A stretch of DNA of 64,000 nucleotides from Streptomyces kurssanovii (GTDB lineage: Bacteria > Actinomycetota > Actinomycetes > Streptomycetales > Streptomycetaceae): the NCBI RefSeq assembly GCF_014649695.1, contig NZ_BMTN01000002.1:124001-188000 (forward strand), read 5' to 3'. Positions 50,785 through 59,757 of this stretch are shown here, in pieces. The notes beneath the pieces were generated by a model that ran no database searches, was not told the origin of the DNA, and worked only from the letters and a program-made list of their open reading frames with translations. Made by a program: the position numbers and the translations under genes. The first letter of the stretch is position 1, and every line of letters begins with the position of its first letter.

Positions 50785-51519
50785 CTATGCCGCCAGACCC
50801 AGGGCGGCCATGCGCTTGGTGTGCGCCTTGGTGATCCGGGAGAACATCTCTCCGACGGCCGCCAGGTCGAAGCCGTCCGCCACACCGCCCACGAGCATCG
50901 TGGACAGCGCGTCCCGCTCCGCCACGACACGCTGCGCCTGGGACAGGGCCTCGCCCATCAGCCGCCGCGCCCACAGGGCCAGCCGGCCGCCGACCCGCGG
51001 GTCGGCCTCGATCGCCGCGCGGACCTTCTCCACGGCGAAGTTCCCGTGGCCGGTGTCGTCGAGCACGGCGAGCACCAGGGCGCGAGTGTCGCTGTCCAGG
51101 CGGGCGGCCACCTCGCGGTAGAAGTCGCTGGCGATCGAGTCGCCCACGTAGGCCTTGACCAGGCCCTCCAGCCAGTCGGACGGCGCGGTCAGCCGGTGGA
51201 AGTCGTCCAGGGCCTGGGCGAACGGCTCCATCGCGGCCGTGGGCTCGGCGTCGATGGCCGTGAGCCGGTCGCGCAGCCGCTCGAAGTGGTGGAACTCGGC
51301 GGAGGCCATCTTCGCCAGCTCGGCCTTGTCGCCGAGCGACGGTGCCAGCTTGGCGTCCTCCGCGAGCCGCTCGAATGCCGCCAGCTCGCCGTAGGCGAGT
51401 GCCCCGAGCAGGTCCACGACGGCGGCACGATACTGCGGTTCTGCGGACGCCGCAGCCCAGTCCTGGGCGGCGATCCCGGTGTGACCGGTGGATTCAGTGG
51501 CGTTGTCAGGCGTCTCCAT
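50785..51519 (-). CDS. Ferritin-like-fold protein (MiaE-type diiron candidate)
   Basis: 244 residues starting METPDNATESTGHTG. Four-helix bundle carboxylate/His pattern: LAYGELAAFERLAEDA (Glu), MASAEFHHFERLRDRL (Glu-x2-His), DSIASDFYREVAARL and VLDDTGHGNFAVEKV. This is the ferritin-like tRNA-hydroxylase/Rv3210c group; an oxidised diiron centre or a degraded one are both possible. It is divergent from the DEAD-box gene, as in mycobacteria. Confidence 0.83.
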   Translation of the reverse strand: METPDNATESTGHTGIAAQDWAAASAEPQYRAAVVDLLGALAYGELAAFERLAEDAKLAPSLGDKAELAKMASAEFHHFERLRDRLTAIDAEPTAAMEPFAQALDDFHRLTAPSDWLEGLVKAYVGDSIASDFYREVAARLDSDTRALVLAVLDDTGHGNFAVEKVRAAIEADPRVGGRLALWARRLMGEALSQAQRVVAERDALSTMLVGGVADGFDLAAVGEMFSRITKAHTKRMAALGLAA

Positions 51520-51862
51520 GAACGGCACAATAGCCCGCCCGCCACGCAGGGGAAGGGCCTGGTCAGCCACGCCGGGAACACAGTTCTCGTGAATTCACCC
51601 AACACACATGCGCGAATCCGGGGTACAGTGGTAATGCGCCTGCTGAGCGTCAGAGTATTTCTGTGTCCTCGGTAGGCCGTCTGATGAATGAGGATGCCCG
51701 GTCGGTGGCCCGATCGGCTCCGACCCCGACCGCCCTCCACGTGGATCATGCGCACAGTTGCGCAGGACCGCAGATGAGGGGCCCCCTCAGCGGTACGAGC
51801 GCTCGAGCGACGGCAGTGGTCCCGCGCCATCCGGTCCAATCCACGGCCGGTCCAGTACCCAG
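51520..51862. other. Divergent region upstream of the DEAD-box gene
   Basis: 343 nt between the ferritin-like and RhlE starts. I see no RNA gene, hairpin or repeat. A/T-richer stretches (e.g. GTGGTAATGCGC, 51628-51640, and GAGTATTTCTG about 51650-51662) could contain promoters, but no pair is convincing. Long leaders are typical of cold-inducible DEAD-box genes. Confidence 0.35.
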
Positions 51863-54073
51863 GTGCGGTACGACCCCCAGCGTTCGCCTCGCGCCGCGTC
51901 TCACAGAAGAGGCAACACCCTGACTACGCAGACTTTCCGGGATCTCGGGATCCTCCCCGAGACCGCCGAAGCCCTCGAGGCCGTCGGCATCGTTTCCCCC
52001 TTCCCCATCCAGGAGATGACGCTCCCCGTCGCGCTCTCCGGCTCCGACGTCATCGGCCAGGCCAAGACCGGCACCGGCAAGACCCTCGGATTCGGCCTGC
52101 CGCTGCTGGAGCGCGTCACCGTCCCCGCGGACGTCGAGGCCGGCCGGGCGAAGCCCGAGCAGCTGACCGACGCTCCCCAGGCACTGGTCGTCGTCCCCAC
52201 CCGCGAGCTGTGCACCCAGGTCACCAACGACCTGCTGACCGCCGGCAAGGTCCGTAACGTCCGTGTGCTCGCCATCTACGGCGGCCGGGCGTACGAGCCC
52301 CAGGTCGAGGCGCTCAAGAAGGGCGTCGACGTGATCGTCGGCACGCCCGGGCGTCTGCTGGACCTGGCGGGCCAGCGGAAGCTCGACCTCTCGCACGTGC
52401 GCGCCCTGGTCCTCGACGAGGCCGACGAGATGCTCGACCTGGGCTTCCTGCCGGACGTCGAGAAGATCATCCAGCAGCTGCCGGCCAAGCGCCAGACCAT
52501 GCTGTTCTCCGCGACCATGCCGGGCGCCGTCATCGGTCTCGCCCGCCGTTACATGTCGCAGCCCACGCACATCAGCGCCACCTCGCCCGACGACGAGGGC
52601 GCGACCGTCCGCAACACCACCCAGCGCGTCTACCGCGCGCACTCCATGGACAAGCCCGAGATGGTCTCGCGCATCCTGCAGGCAGAAGGCCGCGGGCTCG
52701 CGATGATCTTCTGCCGTACGAAGCGGACCGCGGCGGACATCGCCGACCAGCTCGCACGTCGCGGCTTCGCCTCCGGAGCCGTCCACGGCGACCTGGGACA
52801 GGGCGCCCGTGAGCAGGCGCTGCGCGCGTTCCGCAACGGCAAGGTGGACGTGCTCGTGTGCACCGACGTCGCCGCGCGGGGCATCGACGTCGAGGGCGTC
52901 ACGCACGTCATCAACTACCAGTCGCCGGAGGACGAGAAGACCTACCTCCACCGCATCGGCCGCACGGGCCGCGCGGGAGCGTCCGGCACCGCCGTGACGC
53001 TGGTCGACTGGGACGACATCCCGCGCTGGCAGCTCATCAACAAGGCGCTGGACCTGGGCTTCCCGGACCCGCCGGAGACGTACTCCACGTCGCCGCACCT
53101 GTTCGAGGAGCTGTCCATCCCGGCCGGCACCAAGGGCGTCCTTCCGCGCGCCGAGCGCACGCGCGCCGGTCTGTCCGCGGAAGAGGTCGAGGACCTCGGC
53201 GAGACCGGCGGCCGCGGCCGCCGTGCCGCGTCGGCCCCGGCAGACCGCGAGGAGCGTCCGGCCCGTACGCGTACGCCGCGTCAGCGTCGCCGCACCCGCG
53301 GCGGGGAGACGACGGCCGAGACGGCCGTCGTCGAGGCGGTCGTTCCCGAGCAGGCCGCCGGCGAAGCGTCGGTGGAGCCGCGCACGCCGCGCCGCCGCCG
53401 TCGCACCCGGGTGGGCACGCAGGCGTCCGCGGAGGCGACGGCGGTCGTGGAGACGGTCGAACAGGCCGCTCCCGTCGTCGAGGCGGAGGCGGAGGCGGAG
53501 TCCAAGCCGCGCCGCCGCCGTACGCGCGGTGCCGCGCAGGCTGTCGTCGCCGAGGCCGAGGCGGTCGTCGCGGTCGCGGAGACCGTGGCCGAGCCCGAGG
53601 CCAAGCCTCGTCGCCGCTCCCGTGCCGCGAAGGCGGTCGACGCTGTCGCCACCGTAGCCGGCACCGGGACGGTCGAGGCGGAGGCGGTCGTCGAGACCAA
53701 GCCGCGCCGGACCCGGACACGTGCGGTCAAGGCGGTCGACACCGCCGAAGCCCCCGCGACCGAGGCGAAGCCCCGGCGGACGCGAGCGGCCAAGGCCGTC
53801 GACACCGCCGAGGCGGCCACGACCGTCGAGGCGGACACCGAGACGAAGCCGCGCCGGACCCGCGCCCGCAAGACCGCCGACCCGGTCGAGGCCGTCAAGA
53901 CCGTCGAGGCGGACACCGAGACGAAGCCGCGCCGGACCCGCGCCCGCAAGGCCGCGGAGCCCAAGGTGGCGGTGGCGGCGGAGACCGCGGTGAGCTCCGA
54001 GACCGCGGTGGAGCCGGAGGCGAAGCCGCGTCGGACGCGTACGCGCAAGGCTGTGGCGCAGCCGGAGAGCTGA
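51863..54073 (+). CDS. RhlE-type DEAD-box RNA helicase with basic repeat tail
   Basis: 736 residues from the GTG at 51863. Helicase motifs: Q-motif FPIQEMTLP, AKTGTGKT (I), PTRELCTQV (Ia), VGTPGRLLDL, LDEADEML (II), FSATMP (III), GLAMIFCRTKRT (IV), TDVAARGIDVEG (V), HRIGRTGRAG (VI). Beyond about residue 420 is a 310-residue Ala/Val/Glu/Arg-rich tail with repeated KPRRTRxxK units, likely RNA-binding. The CTG at 51917 with GAAGAGG upstream (the strand reads CTGACTACGCAG) could be the true start; no good ribosome site precedes the GTG used here. M. tuberculosis Rv3211 (RhlE) is syntenic. Confidence 0.92.
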   Translation: MRYDPQRSPRAASHRRGNTLTTQTFRDLGILPETAEALEAVGIVSPFPIQEMTLPVALSGSDVIGQAKTGTGKTLGFGLPLLERVTVPADVEAGRAKPEQLTDAPQALVVVPTRELCTQVTNDLLTAGKVRNVRVLAIYGGRAYEPQVEALKKGVDVIVGTPGRLLDLAGQRKLDLSHVRALVLDEADEMLDLGFLPDVEKIIQQLPAKRQTMLFSATMPGAVIGLARRYMSQPTHISATSPDDEGATVRNTTQRVYRAHSMDKPEMVSRILQAEGRGLAMIFCRTKRTAADIADQLARRGFASGAVHGDLGQGAREQALRAFRNGKVDVLVCTDVAARGIDVEGVTHVINYQSPEDEKTYLHRIGRTGRAGASGTAVTLVDWDDIPRWQLINKALDLGFPDPPETYSTSPHLFEELSIPAGTKGVLPRAERTRAGLSAEEVEDLGETGGRGRRAASAPADREERPARTRTPRQRRRTRGGETTAETAVVEAVVPEQAAGEASVEPRTPRRRRRTRVGTQASAEATAVVETVEQAAPVVEAEAEAESKPRRRRTRGAAQAVVAEAEAVVAVAETVAEPEAKPRRRSRAAKAVDAVATVAGTGTVEAEAVVETKPRRTRTRAVKAVDTAEAPATEAKPRRTRAAKAVDTAEAATTVEADTETKPRRTRARKTADPVEAVKTVEADTETKPRRTRARKAAEPKVAVAAETAVSSETAVEPEAKPRRTRTRKAVAQPES
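53821..53950 (+). repeat. 78-bp direct repeat in the RhlE tail
   Basis: A 52-nt block starting GACCGTCGAGGCGGACACCG occurs at 53821 and again at 53899 (78-bp period = 26 codons), giving two identical TVEADTETKPRRTRARK units. Further degenerate copies surround it. In-frame expansion by slippage or recombination is implied. Confidence 0.9.
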
Positions 54074-54091
54074 CGCCTACGCAACTCATCA

Positions 54092-54128
54092 CGGCCCGGC
54101 CCCGGGAAGGGGCCGGGCCGTTGTGTTT
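54092..54128 (+). terminator. Intrinsic terminator of rhlE
   Basis: A 12-bp perfect stem (CGGCCCGGCCCC / GGGGCCGGGCCG), loop GGGAA, followed by TTGTGTTT. The rest of the gap up to 54350 shows nothing. Confidence 0.9.
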
Positions 54129-54349
54129 TCCCGCGCCCGGCAGCTTCCCGGGGCCGGCCCCGCCGGGGAGCAGGTACCGCCCTCGGTATCTCCTCCGACG
54201 GGACCACCGGCACTACCCCGGCCGGGAGCGAGCTGCGGCCTCGCAGGTGTTCGGGGTCCTGGTGCGGGAAGGGGCGGGGTGGCGGAACACGCCCCGCGCA
54301 ACGGCCCCGCCCGCCCCCGTACCGCCTCTCCCGCGTTAGCCTCGTCCGC

Positions 54350-55201
54350 ATGAGCCGGCCGCCCACCTTCGTTCCGCCCGCCTGCGCGCTTCCCCGTGCG
54401 CTCTCCACCTCGCGCGGCGCGTTCGCCGTGCTCGACGCTCGGCCGTCCGGCGACGTGCGCGGCACCGCGCTGCTGCTGCCCGGGTACACGGGCAGCAAGG
54501 AGGACTTCATCGCGCTGCTCGAGCCGCTGACGGCGGCCGGCTATCGCGCCGTGGCGGTCGACGGCCGCGGCCAGTACGAGACGGCCGGCTCTGCCGATCA
54601 AGCCGCCTATTCCCAGGACGAGTTGGCCCGGGACGTGCTGGCCCAGGCGGCTGCGCTGGGTGGTCCGCTGCACCTCGTGGGGCACTCGCTCGGCGGCCAG
54701 ATCGCCCGCGCCGCCGTCCTCATGGACGCCTCACCGTTCGTGACGCTGACGCTGATGTCGTCCGGTCCGGCGCAGATCAGTCCGGCCCAGCAGCAGCGGG
54801 TGAAGCTGCTGAGTGACGCACTCGCCGTGATGCCCATGAACCAGGTGTGGGAGGCGATCCTCGCCTTCGACGCGCCGGAGGACGCGGCGGGGGAAGCCAC
54901 GGAGGACCGTGAGGACCTGCGGCGGCGATGGTTGCTGCACAACCCGGCCCAGCTCCTCGCCACCGGACGGCAGTTGACGACGGAACCGGACAGGGTCGCC
55001 GAACTCGGCGCCGTACGGCCGCCGCACACGCATGTGCTGTCGGGCGAACGTGACGACACCTGGCCGGTGCCGCTGCTGGACGCGATGGCGGAGCGGCTGG
55101 GCGCGCACCGGACGGTGGTGGCCGGGGCGGAGCACTCCCCGAACACCGACCGGCCGGCGGAGACCGCCGCGGCGCTCGTCCGGTTCTGGGATCAGCACTG
55201 A
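54350..55201 (+). CDS. Alpha/beta hydrolase
   Basis: 283 residues, ATG start. LLLPGYTGSKEDFIA is the oxyanion strand, LVGHSLGGQIARAA the nucleophile elbow, LSGERDDTWPV the acid strand and AGAEHSPNTDRP the His. There is no signal or anchor, so it is a cytoplasmic esterase/lipase-like enzyme with unknown substrate. There is a short stretch of CG-rich spacer before it with no promoter I can name. Confidence 0.9.
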   Translation: MSRPPTFVPPACALPRALSTSRGAFAVLDARPSGDVRGTALLLPGYTGSKEDFIALLEPLTAAGYRAVAVDGRGQYETAGSADQAAYSQDELARDVLAQAAALGGPLHLVGHSLGGQIARAAVLMDASPFVTLTLMSSGPAQISPAQQQRVKLLSDALAVMPMNQVWEAILAFDAPEDAAGEATEDREDLRRRWLLHNPAQLLATGRQLTTEPDRVAELGAVRPPHTHVLSGERDDTWPVPLLDAMAERLGAHRTVVAGAEHSPNTDRPAETAAALVRFWDQH

Positions 55202-55252
55202 GGCCGGACGCGGGGACCGGTCACGGATTCCGGACGGTTCCCGGAGCAGCCG

Positions 55253-56152
55253 TCAGAACTGGGCCTGGAGGTGCTGCCAGAAGCCGTCACGCAGCGCACG
55301 CCGGAGCAGCGCGTGCCCGCGCAGCGAGCGCTGGAGCCGCCGTTCCGCCTCGATGAGCAGGTCTTGGTCGACGGAGCCGGGCAGGTAGGGGTGGCCGGGA
55401 AGCAGTTCAGCCAGCTCCGCGCGACCGCGCTCGCCCAGCCAGGTCGCGGCGATCTGCGCGCCCACGAAACGCACCTCGTCACGCGAGGGCGGCGGTGAGC
55501 CCTCGTTCTCGTAGGTCGTCACCGGCCTGCGGGTGATGTAGGGACGGCAGAAGTCGAGGTCGAAGGTGCGCTGGCTGTCGACCTCCCACAGCAGCGGCTC
55601 CGCCTGGTTGCGGCCCTCCCCCGCCTCGATGCCCCACAGGTGGACCCGCGCGCCGTATCCCTGGGCCGCCTCGACCGCGGAGACCAGGTCCTCGTCGCCG
55701 CCGACGAGCGCCGCGTCGCTGATGGCGCGGTGCCGGGCGAGGGACTCCAGGTCGGTGCGGATGAGGGAGTCGACGCCCTTCTGCTGGTTGTTGGCATTGA
55801 GGTTGCCGAGGCGCACCTTGACGTCGGGCAGCTCCGCGATGGCCTGCTGCTCGGAGGTGTGGATACGGCGCCGGGCGCCGTCGTACCAGTAGACCCGCAG
55901 CAGCCGGCTGTCGGCGAAGATCGTGCGCGCCTTGTCGATGAAGGCTTCGATCAACCCTTCGGCATCGAGGTCGAAGGAGCGCCGGTCCTCCGTGCCCGCC
56001 ACCAGCAACCCGGCCGCAGCATAGACGTAACCGGCGTCGACGAAGATGGCATGGGTGGAGGGAGTCTTCGCGACCTCGGCGAGCATCCGCTGCAGGAGCT
56101 CATTGGTGCGCTCCAGGCGGCCGGCGATCTGGTTGATCTCTGCGTCGTTCAT
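55253..56152 (-). CDS. NYN/PIN-like domain protein
   Basis: 299 residues. The N-terminal coiled coil is NDAEINQIAGRLERTNELLQ. The NYN core has THAIFVDAGYVYAAAG (first Asp), VYWYDGARRR, KGVDSLIRTDL and ALVGGDEDLVSAVEAAQ (Asp cluster of the metal site), then VHLWGIEAGEGRNQAE. NYN proteins are PIN-like RNases or nuclease-fold proteins. The C-terminal about 100 residues are helical and specific to actinobacteria. It would act in the cytoplasm, on RNA if active. It is convergent with the preceding hydrolase. Confidence 0.88.
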   Translation of the reverse strand: MNDAEINQIAGRLERTNELLQRMLAEVAKTPSTHAIFVDAGYVYAAAGLLVAGTEDRRSFDLDAEGLIEAFIDKARTIFADSRLLRVYWYDGARRRIHTSEQQAIAELPDVKVRLGNLNANNQQKGVDSLIRTDLESLARHRAISDAALVGGDEDLVSAVEAAQGYGARVHLWGIEAGEGRNQAEPLLWEVDSQRTFDLDFCRPYITRRPVTTYENEGSPPPSRDEVRFVGAQIAATWLGERGRAELAELLPGHPYLPGSVDQDLLIEAERRLQRSLRGHALLRRALRDGFWQHLQAQF

Positions 56153-56332
56153 ACGGGGCTCATTGTCCGTGTTCGGAGCGCTACCCGCCAGTAGTTAGGC
56201 ATCCGAAAAATTTCCTTAGCGTAGGGAATGTTTGCAGGATGCATCCCGTTGACACCTGTGTACGCAGACGGAGACATCCGTCTGCCAGCCACTCAGTTCT
56301 CCTGCAGGAGGATCAGACGAAGGGAGAAGCGC

Positions 56333-56488
56333 TTGCGCTTCGAGATCATGCGACTGGACGACATCGACGGCACGGCTGTCGACAGTACGGTCGTGGACGC
56401 CGCCTCCGTCAATCGGATCGTGCAGCAGGCCGCTTACACCGGCCAGCGCATCTACATCCGGCCCGCCGACACCGACGCTGCTTCATAA
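56333..56488 (+). CDS. Conserved 51-aa protein, TTG start
   Basis: The strand carries GGGAG 6 nt before TTG, giving MRFEIMRLDDIDGTAVDSTV and ending YIRPADTDAAS. A later ATG (56348) is an alternative. I recognise this small conserved Streptomyces protein but know no function. It is followed by a terminator hairpin. Confidence 0.7.
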   Translation: MRFEIMRLDDIDGTAVDSTVVDAASVNRIVQQAAYTGQRIYIRPADTDAAS

Positions 56489-56513
56489 CGCCTGATCAGC
56501 TCGACGACGCACG

Positions 56514-56546
56514 ACGCCCCCGTACGGACGCACCGTACGGGGGCGT
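56514..56546. terminator. Bidirectional terminator
   Basis: A 14-bp perfect stem (ACGCCCCCGTACGG / CCGTACGGGGGCGT), loop ACGCA, between the convergent 51-aa gene and marC-like gene. Confidence 0.88.
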
Positions 56547-56560
56547 GCTGCGTCCCGCGG

Positions 56561-57166
56561 TCAGGCGCCCTGGATCACCTGGGTGACGCCGTTGATGATC
56601 TGCTGCACGGCGATCGCGGAGAGCATCATGCCGGCGAGCCGGGTCACCAGGACCACGCCACCGTCCTTGATCAGGCGGATGATCACCAGCGAGTAGCGCA
56701 TGGTCAGCCAGAGCACGACATGCATGGCGACGATCGCCGCCCACACGGAAGCCTGCTCCCCCGCCCCCTCCGCGTGCTGCACCGCGAGGATCACGGAGAC
56801 GATCGCGCCGGGCCCCGCCAGCAGCGGCATGCCCAGCGGCACCAGCGCCACATTGACGTCCTTGGTCTGCTTGGGCTCGTCGGTCTTGCCGGTGAGCAGG
56901 TCCAGGGCGATCAGCAGCAGGAGCAGGCCGCCGGCGATCATCAGCGCGGGCACGGAGACATGCAGATAGTCGAGGATCTGCTGACCGAGGATGCCGAAGA
57001 CGGTGATCACGCCGAAGGCGACGGCCACGGCCTGCCACGCCATCCGGCGCTGCACCTTGATGGCGCGCCCGGAGGTGAGAGCGAGAAAGATCGGCGTGAT
57101 CCCGGGGGGATCCATGATGACGAAGAGGGTCAGGAACAGGGAGCCGAAAACGGCAGCGTCGAACAC
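56561..57166 (-). CDS. MarC-family integral membrane protein
   Basis: 201 residues, GTG start, six predicted transmembrane helices. FVIMDPPGITPIFLAL near the N-terminus and ALVPLGMPLLAGPGAIVSVIL (the family's PLAxPGPG-like core) identify the MarC/UPF0056 family. Despite the name, the E. coli protein is not a proven multidrug transporter; function is unclear. Confidence 0.92.
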   Translation of the reverse strand: MFDAAVFGSLFLTLFVIMDPPGITPIFLALTSGRAIKVQRRMAWQAVAVAFGVITVFGILGQQILDYLHVSVPALMIAGGLLLLLIALDLLTGKTDEPKQTKDVNVALVPLGMPLLAGPGAIVSVILAVQHAEGAGEQASVWAAIVAMHVVLWLTMRYSLVIIRLIKDGGVVLVTRLAGMMLSAIAVQQIINGVTQVIQGA

Positions 57167-57268
57167 AGTGAGGGCCTTGCGGGAGAGGGTCGTACGAGGT
57201 GGGCAGGCAGGGGGTGAGGGCGTGTCCCGCGTGATCGAGGACGTCAGGACGCCGGGAGCGGGAACGCC

Positions 57269-58132
57269 CTAGGAAACGGCTCCGCCCGTGCCCGGCACCG
57301 GGAACGCCCCGGTGGCGCGGCGGGTGATCTCGCCGTAGATCTCGGGATCGGTGGTGTATTCGCCGAGCCGGCAGGTCTTGCGGCTGCCGTGATAGTCGCT
57401 GGAGCCGGTCGTCAGCAGCCCGAGGTCCTTTGCGAGGCCGCGCAGCCGGGCGCGGGTCTCCTCGTCGTGGTCCATGTGGTCGACCTCGATGCCGTCGAGG
57501 CCGCACGCGGCGAGCTCCGCGACGGCGGCCTCCGGCACCACACGGCCGCGCTTCACGGCGAGCGGGTGGGCGAAGACGGTGACCCCGCCGGCGGCCTTGA
57601 CCAGACGGACCGCCGTGAAGGGATCGAGTTCGTGCTTCTCCACGTACGCCCGGCCGCCGTCGGCCAGCCACTGGGGCGTGAAGGCGTCGGAGACGGAGGG
57701 CACCACGCCCAGCTCGACGAGCGCCTCGGCGATGTGGGGCCGTCCGACGGAGCCGTCCCCGGCGATACGGGCGACCTGCTCCCACTCGACGGGCACGCCG
57801 AGGTCCCGGAGCTTGCCGACCATCGCCCGGGCGCGCGGCACGCGGTCGTCGCGCACGAACTCCCGCTCGCGCAGCAGGTCGGGCTCCTCGGGGTCGAAGA
57901 GGTACGCCAGCATGTGGAGGCCGATGCCGTCGAGGCGGCAGGAGAGTTCGGCTCCGGTGACCAGAGTCACTCCCGCCGGGACGGCCGCGGCTGCCTCCGC
58001 GTGGCCGCGAGTGGTGTCGTGGTCCGTGAGCGCGACGACGTCCAGACCGGCGGCAGCAGCGTTGCGCACCAGCTCGGCCGGGGTGTCCGTGCCGTCCGAG
58101 GCCGTGGAGTGGGTGTGCAGGTCGATGCGCAC
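57269..58132 (-). CDS. PHP-domain metal-dependent phosphoesterase
   Basis: 287 residues. MRIDLHTHSTASDGTDTPAE (first His-x-His and Asp), VVALTDHDTTRGH, SVGRPHIAEALVELG, VTVFAHPLAVKRG and TTGSSDYHGSRK are the PHP metal-binding motifs. This is the YciV/RNase AM type: a 3',5'-nucleoside-bisphosphate phosphatase and 5'-3' RNA exonuclease in E. coli. It is cytoplasmic. An ATG start gives the DLHTHS motif at the very N-terminus, as in family members. Confidence 0.92.
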   Translation of the reverse strand: MRIDLHTHSTASDGTDTPAELVRNAAAAGLDVVALTDHDTTRGHAEAAAAVPAGVTLVTGAELSCRLDGIGLHMLAYLFDPEEPDLLREREFVRDDRVPRARAMVGKLRDLGVPVEWEQVARIAGDGSVGRPHIAEALVELGVVPSVSDAFTPQWLADGGRAYVEKHELDPFTAVRLVKAAGGVTVFAHPLAVKRGRVVPEAAVAELAACGLDGIEVDHMDHDEETRARLRGLAKDLGLLTTGSSDYHGSRKTCRLGEYTTDPEIYGEITRRATGAFPVPGTGGAVS

Positions 58133-58242
58133 GACGCGTGACTCCGGAGCTCGGGGCGGACAGGGGACACCTCAGGATAACTGCCGCACAAGCGCGCCCC
58201 GGCCGCCGGCAGAGCACCCCGGCCGCCCGAAGAGGCGGCCCG

Positions 58243-58881
58243 CTACGAGAGGAGTCGCGGCGACAGGGCCCCGCACGGCAGCAGTTCGACCTCCGCGCCC
58301 GCGTCCCGCAGGTCCGTGAGCACCAGCTCGTCGTACATCAGCAGTCCTGACTGCTCCGGCCAGACCACGGCCCAGAGCCACAGGCCCCGCGCTTCGCCGG
58401 CGAAGACCGCCCGGTCGTCGGGCACGCCCTTGACATGCCACAGCGGGGTGGGCCGGCCGGCGGCGAGCACCTTGGCCTGCGGCGGTCTGTCCACCTCGAT
58501 GTGCGGCCCGGGATCCGGCCCGTCGATACCGGCGTAACGGGAACCGAGGCCGACGCCCAGCTCCTCGGCGATCAACAGCAGCTCTCCGATGCCGCCGAGC
58601 GGCCCGGGGCCGGAACACGCGACGGCCGTCGCCCGGCCGCCGCTGCGGTCGTCGCCCGCATAGGCGACGCCGGTGTAGAGCCAGCCGACCGGGAGTGGCC
58701 AGGGCATCCACACGGGGACCTGCGCGCGGTGCACGACGACACCGAGGGCCTCGACACTGGGCGGGATCACCGGCTGCAGCGGGTGCACGGCGCCGTGCAC
58801 ATCGCACTGCCAGGAGTCGGCAAAGAGACCGGGCGCCCTCACCCGGCCACCGCACTTCGGGCAACTGGGTTCGCCCCTCAT
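58243..58881 (-). CDS. DUF6758-family zinc-ribbon protein
   Basis: 212 residues starting MRGEPSCPKCGGRVRAPGLF. A CPKC pair and a later WQCDVHG suggest a zinc ribbon at the N-terminus. The body has VPVWMPWPLPVGWLYTGVAY and GELLLIAEELGVGLG. The family (I recall DUF6758) is Streptomyces/actinobacteria-specific and uncharacterised. GGAGAGG lies 13 nt before this ATG and 4 nt before an in-frame TTG at 58890, so the start may be three codons longer. Confidence 0.8.
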   Translation of the reverse strand: MRGEPSCPKCGGRVRAPGLFADSWQCDVHGAVHPLQPVIPPSVEALGVVVHRAQVPVWMPWPLPVGWLYTGVAYAGDDRSGGRATAVACSGPGPLGGIGELLLIAEELGVGLGSRYAGIDGPDPGPHIEVDRPPQAKVLAAGRPTPLWHVKGVPDDRAVFAGEARGLWLWAVVWPEQSGLLMYDELVLTDLRDAGAEVELLPCGALSPRLLS

Positions 58882-59160
58882 AAGGGTCAACGGTCCTCTC
58901 CGGTGGACGCCGCGTCAAGGACGATCACCCGTCCGGAGCGCGCCTGTGGCCCGGTGGAAATAGATGTACGGATCACATATCAGGCCATGTGACGTACTGC
59001 CGGTGTCGAACGGCCCGGCCGGGAGGAAGTCACCCGATCGGAGCAACGGCCCTCGCTCCGAGAGAGGCGTACGGACGAGGTGCGGCGCGCGCCCGAGGGA
59101 TGAACTGAAACCGCGTCACACGCGCGCGTCTTTGCCAACGTCCCTGAACGGCCGAGTGGT

Positions 59161-59757
59161 TCAGTCCAGCGCCACGGACCGGCGCAGCGGATCCCGCAGG
59201 TCCGTCCCGTGCGTCAGCCAGCGTTCCTGGAGTTCCGCCGCACCGTGCACCCGCTTCCACGCCGCCTCGTTCGACGTCATGGGCAGCAGCGGGAGGAAGC
59301 GCACCGGGTCCATCGGGTCACCCAGCTCAAGGTCCTCCACCAGCCCGCCCGGCTCCGCGACGAGCACGGAGCTGAACGGCGCGGAGGGCCACAGGGGGTC
59401 CCCCACGTCGAGAGAGGCGCCCGGCGCCACGACCACGCCCTCCACCTGCGGGGACGCGGCCAGCACCGCGAGCGGACGCAGCACCTTGTCGGTGTCCGCC
59501 GGCCCGGCCCGCACGGTCAGCACCAGCTCGGCGCGGGGGCCCTTCACCGGATCGGCGAGGGCGGCGGTGGGATCGGTCATCGGGTGGGCGGACATGCCGA
59601 GAGTGGCGTAGCGCACGATGTCCTTGTCGCCGTCACGGTCCCGGAAGCGCAGCACCTCGATGCGGTCGGTGCCCAGGAAGGTCACCGCGGCGCGGGCGTC
59701 CGGTTCCCCGAGGGCGCTGCGCAGCCGGGCTTCGACAAGAGCAAGAACGTCTTCCAT
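59161..59757 (-). CDS. Suppressor-of-fused (SUFU) domain protein
   Basis: 198 residues starting MEDVLALVEARLRSALGEPD. The core is SUFU-like: ELVLTVRAGPADTDKVLRPL, SPQVEGVVVAPGASLDVGDP, LWPSAPFSSVLVAE and a PVRFLPLLPMTSNEAAWKRV segment. Bacterial SUFU-domain proteins often occur in polymorphic-toxin immunity sets; there is no adjacent toxin here, so this is probably a housekeeping orphan. No ribosome site is obvious. Confidence 0.8.
   Translation of the reverse strand: MEDVLALVEARLRSALGEPDARAAVTFLGTDRIEVLRFRDRDGDKDIVRYATLGMSAHPMTDPTAALADPVKGPRAELVLTVRAGPADTDKVLRPLAVLAASPQVEGVVVAPGASLDVGDPLWPSAPFSSVLVAEPGGLVEDLELGDPMDPVRFLPLLPMTSNEAAWKRVHGAAELQERWLTHGTDLRDPLRRSVALD

Noticed and set aside
59161-59757. 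SUFU gene as immunity protein of a polymorphic toxin
   Set aside because: No toxin, WXG100 or secretion gene is nearby.
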